Positions 16,282-26,526 are shown, numbered from the stretch's first letter. The stretch is DNA of 64,000 bases from Bacillus swezeyi (GCF_001969815.1 NZ_MRBK01000006.1:496001-560000); one strand, 5' to 3'. Made by a program: numbers and translations. The notes: a model not told the origin generated them from the sequence alone.

Positions 16282-16650
16282 TTAATGTTCACCGCTTTCT
16301 TTCATGATTAAAGCAACAATATCTTCATTGGATAATTCTAGTTTCTTTGCCTCGTCCAATAACCTAATAATGAAGTCTTCATAAAATTCTTTTCGCCTTT
16401 TTGTGAGAATCTTTTCTCTTGCCCCGGTCTTCACAAACATACCGACTCCTCTTTTTTTAAAAAGAATGTCCTGATCTACAAGCAAATTAATGCCTTTCAC
16501 TGCAGTAGCAGGATTGATTTGAAATGTTTTTGCAATTTGAGTTGTTGAGATAATTTGATCGCCTTCCTGATAGAGATTTTTCAAAATGTCATTTTCAATC
16601 ATTTCAGAAACTTGTTGAAATATTGGCTGCTTTTCATTGAAACTCGGCAT
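16282..16650 (-). CDS. GntR-family (YtrA subfamily) repressor
   Basis: The 122-residue protein starts at ATG 16650 behind GGGGAAGG; a GTG six bases earlier is too near. It has only the winged HTH (FNEKQPIFQQVSEMIENDIL, TTQIAKTFQINPATAVKGIN, RGVGMFVK) and a short C-terminal helix region (KRRKEFYEDFIIRLLDEAKK), the mark of the YtrA subfamily. Such repressors bind palindromes with a TTAATTA core in front of their own ABC operon and respond to cell-wall antibiotics in studied cases. A very good such palindrome lies at 16684-16715. Confidence 0.9.
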   Translation of the reverse strand: MPSFNEKQPIFQQVSEMIENDILKNLYQEGDQIISTTQIAKTFQINPATAVKGINLLVDQDILFKKRGVGMFVKTGAREKILTKRRKEFYEDFIIRLLDEAKKLELSNEDIVALIMKESGEH

Positions 16651-16683
16651 CCACACCTTCCCCTTCTTTCATAGGCTCCACTT

Positions 16684-16715
16684 AAATGGTTAATTAGTCA
16701 TGTAATTAACCATTT
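16684..16715. promoter_or_regulatory. Palindromic operator of the GntR/ABC operon
   Basis: AAATGGTTAATTA and TAATTAACCATTT form a perfect 13-bp inverted repeat around GTCATG, starting 34 bases upstream of the GntR start. It matches the known YtrA-type operator style, so autoregulation of the whole operon is likely. Confidence 0.85.
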
Positions 16716-16756
16716 AACAAATAAAAGCGTGTGTCAATTTTTTCTTTAAAACAAAA

Positions 16757-16806
16757 AAGCCTGCATACTGCATCCGTAAATAAGGATGCAGTAGGGCAAG
16801 CTTTTT
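16757..16806. terminator. Bidirectional terminator after opuCD
   Basis: ACTGCATCC / GGATGCAGT with outer arms GC-TGC / GCA-GC forms a long stem flanked by A- and T-runs on both sides. It ends the opuC operon on the minus strand, 31 bases past its last stop. Confidence 0.85.
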
Positions 16807-16836
16807 TATCATATTCATTTTTAAACACCCTGACTT

Positions 16837-17514
16837 CTAAGCAGCATCAGGATTCGGCGCCTGACCTTTACGATTTTTGACCGGGCTCAGCACGCCCTCG
16901 AGCCATCCCATCAAAAGATCGGCGATGACGGCCATCAGCGCGGTCGGGATTGCGCCTGCCAAAATGATCGCTGTTCCGTTTGTTGCGTTTGATCCTCTGA
17001 CGATGATGTCACCGAGCCCCCCTGCGCCGACAAAGGTGCCGATTGCAGTGATGCCGATGGCGATCACCAATGCTGTTCTAAGCCCCGCCATGATGACGGA
17101 TAATGCAAGGGGGAGCTCAACCATCCGCAGCACTTGAAACTTCGTCATGCCCATCGCCTTTCCCGATTCAAGATAGGCATGCTCAATGCTGATGATTCCC
17201 GTATAGGTGTTTCTGATAATCGGCAAGAGCGAATACAAAAACAGAGACAGGATGACCGTGTTCGCGCCAAGCCCCATGACGAGCATAAGAACGGCAAGCA
17301 TCGCCAGCGCCGGAATCGTTTGAATGACATTTGTGATGGAAAAGATCCATCTGCTCACTTTTCGATATCTGGCGATGAAAATACCGGTAGGAATGCCGAT
17401 GATTGCCGCGAATAAGACACCGTAAGCCGACATGAGAAAATGGCGGTAAAATTCATGAAGAACATAGCCTCCGTTTTGCGCATAGTAGGTCCAAAGCTGT
17501 TGCAGCACTTCCAT
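16837..17514 (-). CDS. opuCD: OpuCD, glycine betaine/carnitine/choline ABC permease
   Basis: The 225-residue inner-membrane protein has six membrane segments and the BPD-transport EAA-type loop (ESGKAMGMTKFQVLRMVELP). It forms, with OpuCB, the channel of the OpuC importer that brings compatible solutes into the cell under osmotic stress. ATG 17514 follows GGGAGGGG. It is the last gene of opuCABCD, 19 bases after opuCC. I assign OpuC rather than the paralogous OpuB because the binding protein is clearly OpuCC-like and an OpcR-type gene is adjacent. Confidence 0.93.
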   Translation of the reverse strand: MEVLQQLWTYYAQNGGYVLHEFYRHFLMSAYGVLFAAIIGIPTGIFIARYRKVSRWIFSITNVIQTIPALAMLAVLMLVMGLGANTVILSLFLYSLLPIIRNTYTGIISIEHAYLESGKAMGMTKFQVLRMVELPLALSVIMAGLRTALVIAIGITAIGTFVGAGGLGDIIVRGSNATNGTAIILAGAIPTALMAVIADLLMGWLEGVLSPVKNRKGQAPNPDAA

Positions 17515-17533
17515 TTGATCTACCCCTCCCTTT

Positions 17534-19118
<1,585 letters not shown>

Positions 19119-19138
19119 GATCGATGCACCTCCTTCCA

Positions 19139-20278
19139 TTAACTTTGGACAAGACTGTCTTCTTCGCCCCAAATAGAGTCGTAAACGATATCCACGAGGC
19201 TTGCCCTTGTTACAATGCCGACAAGGCGCCCATTTTCATCAAGAACAGGAACGTATTTGAACCCTCTTTTCAAAATTTTACGGACGGTATCCCTGATGAG
19301 TGTGCCTTCCTGAACAGAGTAAACGTCCTGACTCAGAACTTCTCCGACCGTCCCGGCTTTTTTGCGGTTTTGGTCAATGATTTCGACATCGATATACCCT
19401 TTTAAGACATGGTCTTCATCAACGACAAGCAATGAGTCAACACGCTGCTCCCTCATGATCTGAATCGCTTCAGAAAGGGTTTTTTCGCCTGTCACCGTTA
19501 TCGGATTGGGGTTCATCACTTGTTCGACATGCTCGATATCAGGTCTTGACTGAAGCAGCCGCTCTTTTCCGATAAACTCCTCAACAAATTCATCCGCAGG
19601 ATTGCGCAAAATCTCATCAGGCGTACCGACCTGAACGACCTCACCCGCACGCAAAATCACGATCCGGTCGGCGAGTTTAATCGCTTCATCCATATCATGC
19701 GTGACAAAGACGATCGTTTTGTTTAAGGATTTCTGCAGTTTTTTAAACTCTTCCTGAAGCGAATCACGGGTAATCGGGTCCAGCGCTCCAAAAGGCTCAT
19801 CCATTAAAATCAGCGGGGGTTCGGCCGCAAGCGCCCGCAGCACTCCGATCCTCTGCTGCTGTCCGCCGCTTAATTCGTGAGGATAGCGGCTCAAATATTC
19901 CGGTCCCATGTCAACGAGCTGAAGCAATTCTTTCGCCCGCTCTTTACGTTTTTCTTCCGGCCATTTCAAAAGTCTTGGCACAAGAGTGATATTTTGCTGA
20001 ATCGTCATATGTGGAAAAAGCCCGATCTGCTGGATGACATAACCGATTTTCCGGCGCAGTTCTACAGGGTCCTGATCCAATATGTTTTCTCCGTCGATGT
20101 AAATGCTTCCTGAAGTAGGTTCAATCAGCCGGTTGATCATTTTCATCGTCGTGGTCTTTCCGCATCCGCTGGGTCCGATGAAGACGATAAACTCTCCTTT
20201 TGCTATATCTAGGTTAATGCTGTTGACAGCTTTTTTTCCGCCTTTATAAACCTTTGATACATTCTCTAACTTCAGCAA
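19139..20278 (-). CDS. opuCA: OpuCA, ATPase of the OpuC importer with CBS domains
   Basis: The start is a TTG at 20278 (MLKLENVSKVYKGGKKAVNS) behind GGAGGTG; no ATG is available. The 379-residue protein has Walker A GPSGCGKTT (~36-44), signature LSGGQQQRIG, Walker B LILMDEPFGALD, then two CBS domains (~255-310 and 315-370) that probably sense ionic strength or nucleotides. It powers uptake through OpuCB/OpuCD. The promoter region carries a large inverted repeat at 20334-20365, the likely OpcR site. Confidence 0.95.
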   Translation of the reverse strand: MLKLENVSKVYKGGKKAVNSINLDIAKGEFIVFIGPSGCGKTTTMKMINRLIEPTSGSIYIDGENILDQDPVELRRKIGYVIQQIGLFPHMTIQQNITLVPRLLKWPEEKRKERAKELLQLVDMGPEYLSRYPHELSGGQQQRIGVLRALAAEPPLILMDEPFGALDPITRDSLQEEFKKLQKSLNKTIVFVTHDMDEAIKLADRIVILRAGEVVQVGTPDEILRNPADEFVEEFIGKERLLQSRPDIEHVEQVMNPNPITVTGEKTLSEAIQIMREQRVDSLLVVDEDHVLKGYIDVEIIDQNRKKAGTVGEVLSQDVYSVQEGTLIRDTVRKILKRGFKYVPVLDENGRLVGIVTRASLVDIVYDSIWGEEDSLVQS

Positions 20279-20333
20279 TAAACACACCTCCAACTATTAT
20301 TTAAAAATTTCAACATCTTATTTATTATAGGAT

Positions 20334-20365
20334 ACACTTTGTAAAATAAAAAGTTTACAATGTGT
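20334..20365. promoter_or_regulatory. Inverted repeat in the opuC-opcR intergenic region (likely OpcR operator)
   Basis: ACACTTTGTAAA and TTTACAATGTGT pair at 11 of 12 positions around an 8-base spacer. It lies 56 bases upstream of the opuCA start and 171 bases from opcR, so OpcR bound here would control opuC. Confidence 0.65.
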
Positions 20366-20535
20366 TTAAAATACACGTATAAGACATAAAATAATATATT
20401 CATCAAATGAATATGCCGGAAATTCTTAATATAACGGCCGATTCCTTCATTTTTCTTTCATTTTAGTGTTTTCAATGGTTAACAAAATTATGATATATTG
20501 ACAATAAAATCGGCTGTCTGAGAGGATGATGTGCT

Positions 20536-21075
20536 TTGGAAGAAAACGTTTTAAAAATGATTGAACAAGCTGAAGAACATTTTATAGAAAAAATCGCAGA
20601 AAATATGAATACGTATGGTATATCATCAACTGTCGGCCGTGTTTTGGGGATCATTTACATGAACAGAAAGCCGATGACCTTAAATGAACTGTCTGAAGCT
20701 ACGGGCATGAGCAAAACAAGAATGAGCCAGGTTGTCCGCGAAATGCTCGATTTGAATATAGCTGAAAAAGTTTTTGAAAAAGGCGTCCGCAAAGACTTAT
20801 ACGATGTCGAACAGGATTATTATCAAACATTTATTTCATTGTTTACGGCAAATTGGAGCAAGGTCGTGAAAAAAAATCGGATGATCGGGAAAAAAATCAG
20901 AAGGGAGCTTTTAGAAGCGCTTGAGAAGGAATCGCTCTCGGCGGAAACGGAAGAAAAGATCAATGACCTTCTCGAGGAAACAAAACAATGGCTCGATTAC
21001 TGTAAGTGGCTTGACAATCTGATCGCATTTCTCGAAAGTGAAGACGTTTTCAAGCATGTGCCAAAGCCATCATAG
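20536..21075 (+). CDS. opcR: OpcR, GbsR-type repressor of opuC
   Basis: The 179-residue protein starts with a TTG behind GAGGATGATGTGC. It has a MarR-like winged HTH (PMTLNELSEATGMSKTRMSQ, VVREMLDLNIAEKVFEKGVR) and a helical C-terminal part (IRRELLEALEKESLSAETEE). It matches the GbsR family and in particular B. subtilis OpcR (YvaV), which represses opuC and is encoded divergently from it, as here. In that family GbsR senses choline in the cytoplasm; OpcR is not known to respond to it. The gene stands alone. Confidence 0.9.
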   Translation: MEENVLKMIEQAEEHFIEKIAENMNTYGISSTVGRVLGIIYMNRKPMTLNELSEATGMSKTRMSQVVREMLDLNIAEKVFEKGVRKDLYDVEQDYYQTFISLFTANWSKVVKKNRMIGKKIRRELLEALEKESLSAETEEKINDLLEETKQWLDYCKWLDNLIAFLESEDVFKHVPKPS

Positions 21076-21135
21076 CCTTAAAAAAAGCTGCCTGTGCCGA
21101 CTTTTCTGAGCAGCGAATGATTTTTATCATCAGCT

Positions 21136-21768
21136 TTAGCCGGCCATTATTGGAAACATGCCTTTCAGCCCCGTTCCAATCATGCCGACGGCCACTACTG
21201 CCAAAATCAGACCCATCAGCCTTGTAATGACATTCATTTCCATCTGTCCCAATTTGTTGCTGATCAGTGTTGAATAATGAAAGGCCGCAAAGGTCAGCAG
21301 GAGCACCGCGGCAATACCGGCGATCATTCCGCCAAAATGAAACAGGCTGCGGTTTCCGGCCGAAAGGCTCATGACTGTGGCGATTGTGCCGGGTCCCGAG
21401 ATAATCGGAATGCTGAGCGGTGTCACAGAAATATCCTCTTTCTCCTTGCTTTCCCGATGCTCTTCATGATGCAGCGACTGAACATGTGATTGTTTGGCAT
21501 TCAGAAGGTTATAGGCAATTCCAAAGATGAAAATGCCGCCTGCAACCCGCAATGCATGAATGTTAATGTCAAAAATCCGAAAGATCATTTCACCGAAAAT
21601 CAGAAACGCGATCAGGATGAGAAAGGACAATATTGCAGCCTTTCTCGCCAATGCGGTGCGCTCTTCTGCTTGATATCCTTCTGTAAGTGCAAGAAAAATC
21701 GGCACATTGCCGATCGGATTGGTGACGGCGAACAATGAGACAAAAACGTGGATGATAAATGCAAACAT
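21136..21768 (-). CDS. yvbG: MarC-family inner-membrane protein (YvbG)
   Basis: ATG 21768 (MFAFIIHVFVSLFAVTNPIG) follows AAAGGAGTGAC; a longer in-frame opening is rejected for want of a ribosome-binding site. The 210-residue protein has six membrane segments, with the conserved NPIGNVPIFL at residues 17-26 and PIISGPGTIATVM near 118, both typical of MarC. No transport substrate has been proven for the family, despite its name. The position downstream of opuC/opcR matches B. subtilis. Confidence 0.9.
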   Translation of the reverse strand: MFAFIIHVFVSLFAVTNPIGNVPIFLALTEGYQAEERTALARKAAILSFLILIAFLIFGEMIFRIFDINIHALRVAGGIFIFGIAYNLLNAKQSHVQSLHHEEHRESKEKEDISVTPLSIPIISGPGTIATVMSLSAGNRSLFHFGGMIAGIAAVLLLTFAAFHYSTLISNKLGQMEMNVITRLMGLILAVVAVGMIGTGLKGMFPIMAG

Positions 21769-21940
21769 ATTGTCACTCCTTTCTGATGATGAAACATTTG
21801 ACATAAAGCGGATATTCGATTTTCACCTCAGGTGATGGCGGATTAAACTTTCAAATATCTATTACATTCGGCTGCATTTTCATTTATAATGAATTTTCAG
21901 ATAGGAAAAAATAACTATTTTAAAAGGAGAATTTATTTTT

Positions 21941-22747
21941 ATGACATGTTCGAAATGCGGCCATCAAACAGATGGCGGAAAATTTTGCGAGAACTGCGGG
22001 ACAAATCTGAATGCGGACAGCGAAAGTGTTCAGAATGCTGCAGGCAGCGAAAACGTTCAAAATGCCGCTGACAGATCGCAGTCCCAAAGGTATGTGGAAG
22101 CGACGAAAAAGGCATCCTCCATGTACTTTTCATTTTGTTTAAGGGTATTGAAGCGCCCGTACACAGAGATGAAACATGCGGGAGAACAGCATATTGCAAA
22201 CAGCATCATTACGATGGCGGTGTTCGCCCTTGCCGTTTCACTGAGTTTTTATTTCGGTCTAAAAGGCTTTTTTGATTCTTTAGGACAATATAGCGGAGTC
22301 TTCAGCCAATCCTACGCTATGCCGACATTCTTTGAAATCGCCGTAAAGCCGGCTTTTACCTTTGCTATTTATATTTTCTTATTATTTGTTTTTACATACG
22401 CCGGTTTACGAATTCAGGGTGTACAGGCTTCTTTTAAAGAAGTGCTTGGACGTTTCGGAACTGTTCTTATTCCTTTCGCGGCTCTTCTGCTTGCTGCTTT
22501 GCTTTTATCATTGATGAAAACGTCATTGTTTTTGCATGTTTTATTTTTCGGCCTTTGCGGTGTTGTCTTTTTGATCCCTCCGGCCGTTCTTTACAGTTAT
22601 CAAGAAAAAGCAAAAGGCGCTGTAGATATGATCTACGCCACACTGCTCGTTTATTTGATGACATTTATTGCAATACGTGTGATGGGAGATTTGTTTCTTG
22701 AATATCTGGGCGGGATCGGAGGCTCTATTTTGAGCCGGATGTTTTAA
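21941..22747 (+). CDS. Zinc-ribbon membrane protein (YvbI-like)
   Basis: ATG 21941 follows AAAGGAG. The 268-residue protein begins with a zinc ribbon (CSKCGHQTDGGKFCENCG, four Cys at about 3, 6, 18 and 21), then a Ser/Asn/Ala-rich linker, and a membrane domain with five to six hydrophobic segments (~90-260). It resembles B. subtilis YvbI. It is convergent with the zinc-ribbon/TcaA-like gene yvbJ and shares a terminator with it. The two share the ribbon type but not the rest. Function is unknown; a regulatory or assembly role at the membrane is an inference. Confidence 0.8.
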   Translation: MTCSKCGHQTDGGKFCENCGTNLNADSESVQNAAGSENVQNAADRSQSQRYVEATKKASSMYFSFCLRVLKRPYTEMKHAGEQHIANSIITMAVFALAVSLSFYFGLKGFFDSLGQYSGVFSQSYAMPTFFEIAVKPAFTFAIYIFLLFVFTYAGLRIQGVQASFKEVLGRFGTVLIPFAALLLAALLLSLMKTSLFLHVLFFGLCGVVFLIPPAVLYSYQEKAKGAVDMIYATLLVYLMTFIAIRVMGDLFLEYLGGIGGSILSRMF

Positions 22748-22750
22748 GCA

Positions 22751-22786
22751 AAAAGCCTTTTTTCCTGGAGGAAAAAAGGCTTTTTA
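22751..22786. terminator. Bidirectional terminator between the two zinc-ribbon genes
   Basis: AAAAAGCCTTTTTTCC / GGAAAAAAGGCTTTTT is a 16-bp perfect stem with a 4-base loop. It lies directly between the stops of the two convergent genes. Confidence 0.9.
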
Positions 22787-24580
22787 CTATTCTATTGATG
22801 TCAACAGCACCTTTCCGTCTTCGACAACGGCATGATATGTCCAATGATAGGTTTTTAACTGTGCGTTCCCATTCCTGATGATGTTGATTTTTTCAAGTGT
22901 TTTGATCGTTGCGTCAGATCCGTTTTGCTCCCAGCTCTTGACGCTGAAGTCGACGACTTCCTCTTCTGTATGGCTGCGATTTAATTTTGCGACCAGCTCT
23001 TTTTGATCAGCATAAAGCGAACTTCCTTCTTTCAAGTTGTCAGCGACCAAGTCAAAATCATTTCCGTTGATTGCATCTTGAAGGCTGTATAAATACTCTT
23101 CCACCGCTGAAGCGACTTTGAGGTCTGTCAGTTCTTCGCCTGCTGAAACATTTTTGGATGCTCCTTTTGCAGATGCCCATGCCGATGTATATTCTTGCGG
23201 CTTGTCATTTTTAATTTCTTTTTTGTTTTGGATGTCTATAAAGCTTGAAGGATCGTTTTTTTCGACAAGCCATTTTTTCTGATCATCGGAGTAGACCAGT
23301 GTATACGTATACCCATTTTCGTTTTCTTCCAAATTCGGAGCATTGTCATCGTCATAATAGGCTGATTTGTGCTTTTCAATTCCCTCGACATCCGTTTTCC
23401 ACTTGCCGTCTTCGGTATATAGCCGGAAAGAATCAAGGTCAAATACGGTTGATAAATAGGTGTCTTTGTAATATGTGCTGGTGCTTTTAAATCCGTCTAT
23501 CCTTTCTTTCAGATCGCTTTTATAAGATGGCGCGGCAACGGTCATTTCCTTGACATTTCCACTTGCGAAAGCTTTCGTCTCTTCTTTCGAATGTTTTACA
23601 ATGCTATTCATCATCTGGTTCGTAAAATGTTGATTTGAAGCAAGGTTGACCTGGATTTCAGTACTGTCAATCGGCGTTTTCTTGCTTTTGAGTTTTCCCC
23701 AGGGAAATTCCGCTTCAACCGTAGCAGACATAGAACCGTCTGTCAGCACAGGACCAAATGATGCGCCTTTAAAAGGATTGATCTTCGTTTTTTGATCATT
23801 GATCCACAGCGTCCCTTTGATCTTTTCATAGCCGTCTTCGAATACGAGCTTTGCCTTATGGCCATCAAGATCCATATCAACGTCCGTATCGTTTTCTAAT
23901 GCATTGACTTTTTCTGTTTTCGTCAGTTCGGTAAAATCGTTCTTCAGCTTTGCTTCCACATCATATACGCCCGGAAGATACGGCCCGAATTTTTTTTCAA
24001 AGTTTTCCTTTTGTGCTGTCATCACCTTTTCCCCATTAACAAATAGATCAGCGTCTTTATAGTTTGTCTTGATTGTTAAGTAGACGGGAGCTGCATTCAG
24101 CACATAGCGTTCATAGATGAAAAAGTGCCTGCCTGACCTTTCAATTGAAACCATTTGATTTTCATTATTGTTTTTTAATGAAGAGATGAGTTCCTTTTCT
24201 TCTTCCGGATGTTCTTTCAAATAAGTCATCAGCGGTTTGACGTTTTCTTCTGTTATGGTCAGATCGACATCTGATGATTGAAGCAGTTTCGCTGTTTTCT
24301 TTGCATCTTCATGATCGAGCGCACTTTCAAAGTCGCTGATTAATTTTTCCTTCGATGTCAGGTCCTCGCCGGTTTTGTAGCCTGCAAACAACAAGATACA
24401 GCATGCGGCAATTGCGGCCAGCATCATTTTTCTTTTCTTTGTCATTTTGGGCTTCTGCAGCGTCTCTCGATCATTCTGTTCTTCATGAGCTGATCGCCCG
24501 CCGTCAGTTCCAGTCCCGCAATGTTTACAAAACTGGGCCTTAGCCGTTAATTCACTTCCGCATTCTTTGCAAAAATTCAT
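22787..24580 (-). CDS. yvbJ: YvbJ, zinc-ribbon membrane protein with TcaA-like extracellular domains
   Basis: ATG 24580 (MNFCKECGSELTAKAQFCKH) follows AGGAGGAAAG. The 597-residue protein has an N-terminal zinc ribbon (Cys about 4, 7, 19, 22), one membrane segment (~48-68, MMLAAIAACCILLFAGY), and a long extracellular part. The latter contains repeated TcaA-type beta domains and a C-terminal NTF2-like fold (AVEEYLYSLQDAINGNDFDL). TcaA of staphylococci affects teicoplanin sensitivity and wall-polymer handling; a role in the cell envelope is likely here. It is convergent with another zinc-ribbon membrane gene. Confidence 0.88.
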   Translation of the reverse strand: MNFCKECGSELTAKAQFCKHCGTGTDGGRSAHEEQNDRETLQKPKMTKKRKMMLAAIAACCILLFAGYKTGEDLTSKEKLISDFESALDHEDAKKTAKLLQSSDVDLTITEENVKPLMTYLKEHPEEEKELISSLKNNNENQMVSIERSGRHFFIYERYVLNAAPVYLTIKTNYKDADLFVNGEKVMTAQKENFEKKFGPYLPGVYDVEAKLKNDFTELTKTEKVNALENDTDVDMDLDGHKAKLVFEDGYEKIKGTLWINDQKTKINPFKGASFGPVLTDGSMSATVEAEFPWGKLKSKKTPIDSTEIQVNLASNQHFTNQMMNSIVKHSKEETKAFASGNVKEMTVAAPSYKSDLKERIDGFKSTSTYYKDTYLSTVFDLDSFRLYTEDGKWKTDVEGIEKHKSAYYDDDNAPNLEENENGYTYTLVYSDDQKKWLVEKNDPSSFIDIQNKKEIKNDKPQEYTSAWASAKGASKNVSAGEELTDLKVASAVEEYLYSLQDAINGNDFDLVADNLKEGSSLYADQKELVAKLNRSHTEEEVVDFSVKSWEQNGSDATIKTLEKINIIRNGNAQLKTYHWTYHAVVEDGKVLLTSIE

Positions 24581-24670
24581 GACTTTCCTCCTATTTTCCG
24601 AACACACACATGATTATTTTATACTATATTTATCGTAAGGAGGAATTTATTTTTTAGCCCGGCGGAACTA

Positions 24671-24702
24671 AAAAACCAAACGAATGCTGGTCATCCATTT
24701 GG
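24671..24702. terminator. Terminator after the siderophore-binding gene
   Basis: AACCAAA / TTTGGTT pair with a 17-base loop just past the stop of the minus-strand lipoprotein gene at 24718. The stem is short, so strength is uncertain. Confidence 0.45.
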
Positions 24703-24717
24703 TTTGATAGGGCATGA

Positions 24718-25668
24718 TTATTTTAAAAAGTATTTTTCGATATCATCAAGCATTAGATTCGCTGCAAGGACGCCTCCCGCTGTATTCCAGATGGCATCAC
24801 TCACTTTATGAACGTTTCCTTTTTTAGAAACGCTTAAGTTTTTGAAAAGCGGATCATTGACATAGTCTTTCTCAATAGCGCTTGCTTTGTCATCACCTGT
24901 CTCATAGGTGTAATAGAAAAGCACATCCCCGTCCATATCAGGTATCTGTTCTTTTGTGACTTCCATTTGTCCCAAATCATTGGCTTCCTGGCCTTTCGGT
25001 CTAGCAAAACCGAGCTGGTCTAAAATCGTTCCGGCGAATGACGCTTTATGGTAAATGCGGGCATCAGCATCTGTAAAGCGGACGAGTGAGACTTTTTGTT
25101 TCACTTTGTCGCCGAGCTTGTCGTGCATGTCTTCGACTCGCTTATCAAAATCGGCGATGACTTTTTCTCCCTCATCTTTTTTATTGAGGGCTTCTGCCGA
25201 CAGCATAAAGTTGTTTTTCCATTCTCCTGACAATGTTTCAGCAAAAACGGTCGGCGCAATCGCGCTTAATTTGTCGTACACTTCTTCCTGGCGCACTTTG
25301 TTTCCGATAATTAAATCCGGCTTAAGGCTGGCGATTTTTTCGATATTCGGAGCAGTCTCTGTTCCGACGTTTTCAACGCCGTCCATTTCATCTTTGATGT
25401 GGTCATACCACGGATCTCCAAGCCATGACTGCACGGCGCCGACCGGCTTGACGCCCAGGGCAAGCACAGCTTCTGTCGCTTCATTTGTCAATACGACCAC
25501 TTTTTTCGGCGTACCTTTGATGGTTGCAGTCCCCATTGCATGTTTTACAGTATAAGAATCTTTGCCTTCGTTCTTGTCCGCAGATGTATCTGAATCTTTA
25601 TTTCCGCAGGCGGCTAATAAAAGGAACAGCGCAGCAAACAGCGTAAACCATTTAAGACGTTTCATCAC
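24718..25668 (-). CDS. Iron-siderophore ABC substrate-binding lipoprotein (FepB/YfiY-like)
   Basis: The 316-residue protein starts at GTG/ATG 25668/25665 behind AAGGAGATAC. It has a lipoprotein signal with lipobox LLAAC (Cys about 21), then a class III binding fold (KKVVVLTNEATEAVLALGVK, EKIASLKPDLIIGNKVRQEE, TRFTDADARIYHKAS-like centre). It is close to YfiY/YhfQ-type ferric-hydroxamate binding proteins. It stands alone without permease or ATPase genes nearby, so it would share a transporter encoded elsewhere. A Fur-like box overlaps its promoter, so it is expected to be induced by iron limitation. Confidence 0.88.
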   Translation of the reverse strand: MMKRLKWFTLFAALFLLLAACGNKDSDTSADKNEGKDSYTVKHAMGTATIKGTPKKVVVLTNEATEAVLALGVKPVGAVQSWLGDPWYDHIKDEMDGVENVGTETAPNIEKIASLKPDLIIGNKVRQEEVYDKLSAIAPTVFAETLSGEWKNNFMLSAEALNKKDEGEKVIADFDKRVEDMHDKLGDKVKQKVSLVRFTDADARIYHKASFAGTILDQLGFARPKGQEANDLGQMEVTKEQIPDMDGDVLFYYTYETGDDKASAIEKDYVNDPLFKNLSVSKKGNVHKVSDAIWNTAGGVLAANLMLDDIEKYFLK

Positions 25669-25691
25669 ATTATGTATCTCCTTTTCTCAAG

Positions 25692-25739
25692 TGATTTTCA
25701 TTATCAACTAGATTATATAATGAATCACACTAATGTCAA
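25692..25739 (-). promoter_or_regulatory. SigA promoter and Fur-like box of the siderophore-binding gene
   Basis: On the minus strand TTGACA (25734-25739) and TATAAT (25712-25717) are 16 bases apart. Immediately downstream, TGATAATGAAAATCA (25692-25706) matches the Fur 7-1-7 motif at 13 of 15 positions, overlapping the transcription start. Confidence 0.75.
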
Positions 25740-25810
25740 TAAGAATTCCTATAAATCTTTTTTGCATAGTGCTAAAAGCCGCTTTATGACGGGATGTGCT
25801 TTTCCATATA

Positions 25811-25845
25811 CAAAAACCATGCTTTGACATCGTCTAAAGCATGGT
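25811..25845 (-). terminator. Terminator of the DJ-1/PfpI gene
   Basis: On the minus strand CCATGCTTTA and AAAGCATGG form a stem followed by TTTTTG, 15 bases past the stop at 25860. Confidence 0.8.
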
Positions 25846-25859
25846 ATTAAATTTTTAGC

Positions 25860-26492
25860 TCATTTATTGATTGAATTCATTAACTGGAAGAAGTATTCGG
25901 GTTTATGAGTCTTATTTAGATTATACCAAGAATGCAATGTATCTGGCGCAAATACGTCTAATTTTTTCAATACTTCCCTCGCAAATTCCAGGGGAGCTAC
26001 TCCGGATGCAGTAACCAGATTCTCATCAGATACTGCAGATTCCATCTCATAAAATGTTTCTCCTTTATAATTAGGACAGACCGTCTTCATATACTCTAAG
26101 TCATTGCTTGTATGCTTTCTATCATCCAAGTATCCGCTATTCGCTAGTCCCACAGTTGCACCACAAATTGCAGCAACAATAGTGCCAAGCTTTAAAGCTT
26201 CGCCAATCTTTTTCAAGATCGCTTGATGAATATCTTCTCCCCAAGTATTCCCTCCAGGTAAAATTAAAAGATCTTTACTCTCAAGAGTACACTCATCAAG
26301 GGAAATATCCGGTTTTATACGCAGCCCTCCCATCGTAGTAATCATTTCTTTATTAGCTCCTACTGTAACTACTTTTAAAGGTGCTAAATCTTTTTTGAAG
26401 TATCTTCCTGAGTTTAGTTCAGCAATTAAATATCCATATTCCCAGTCTGACATTGTATTAAATACATAAAGATAAACTTTTTTTGTTTGCAT
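25860..26492 (-). CDS. DJ-1/PfpI-family protein (YoaZ-like)
   Basis: The 210-residue protein has the DJ-1/PfpI glutamine-amidotransferase-like fold: DLLILPGGNTWGED (~70-83), the nucleophile elbow AAICGATVGLA with Cys about 108, and a VTASGVAPLEFAREVL segment. Family members include class I amidotransferase-like stress proteins, glyoxalase III and proteases; the Glu/Cys/His triad cannot be confirmed by eye here. It resembles B. subtilis YoaZ. It is monocistronic, with a 37-bp palindrome next to its -10. A fragment of a possible HxlR-type regulator lies upstream. Confidence 0.82.
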   Translation of the reverse strand: MQTKKVYLYVFNTMSDWEYGYLIAELNSGRYFKKDLAPLKVVTVGANKEMITTMGGLRIKPDISLDECTLESKDLLILPGGNTWGEDIHQAILKKIGEALKLGTIVAAICGATVGLANSGYLDDRKHTSNDLEYMKTVCPNYKGETFYEMESAVSDENLVTASGVAPLEFAREVLKKLDVFAPDTLHSWYNLNKTHKPEYFFQLMNSINK

Positions 26493-26526
26493 CCAATAAA
26501 CACTCCAATCGCAATTGATATTCCCT

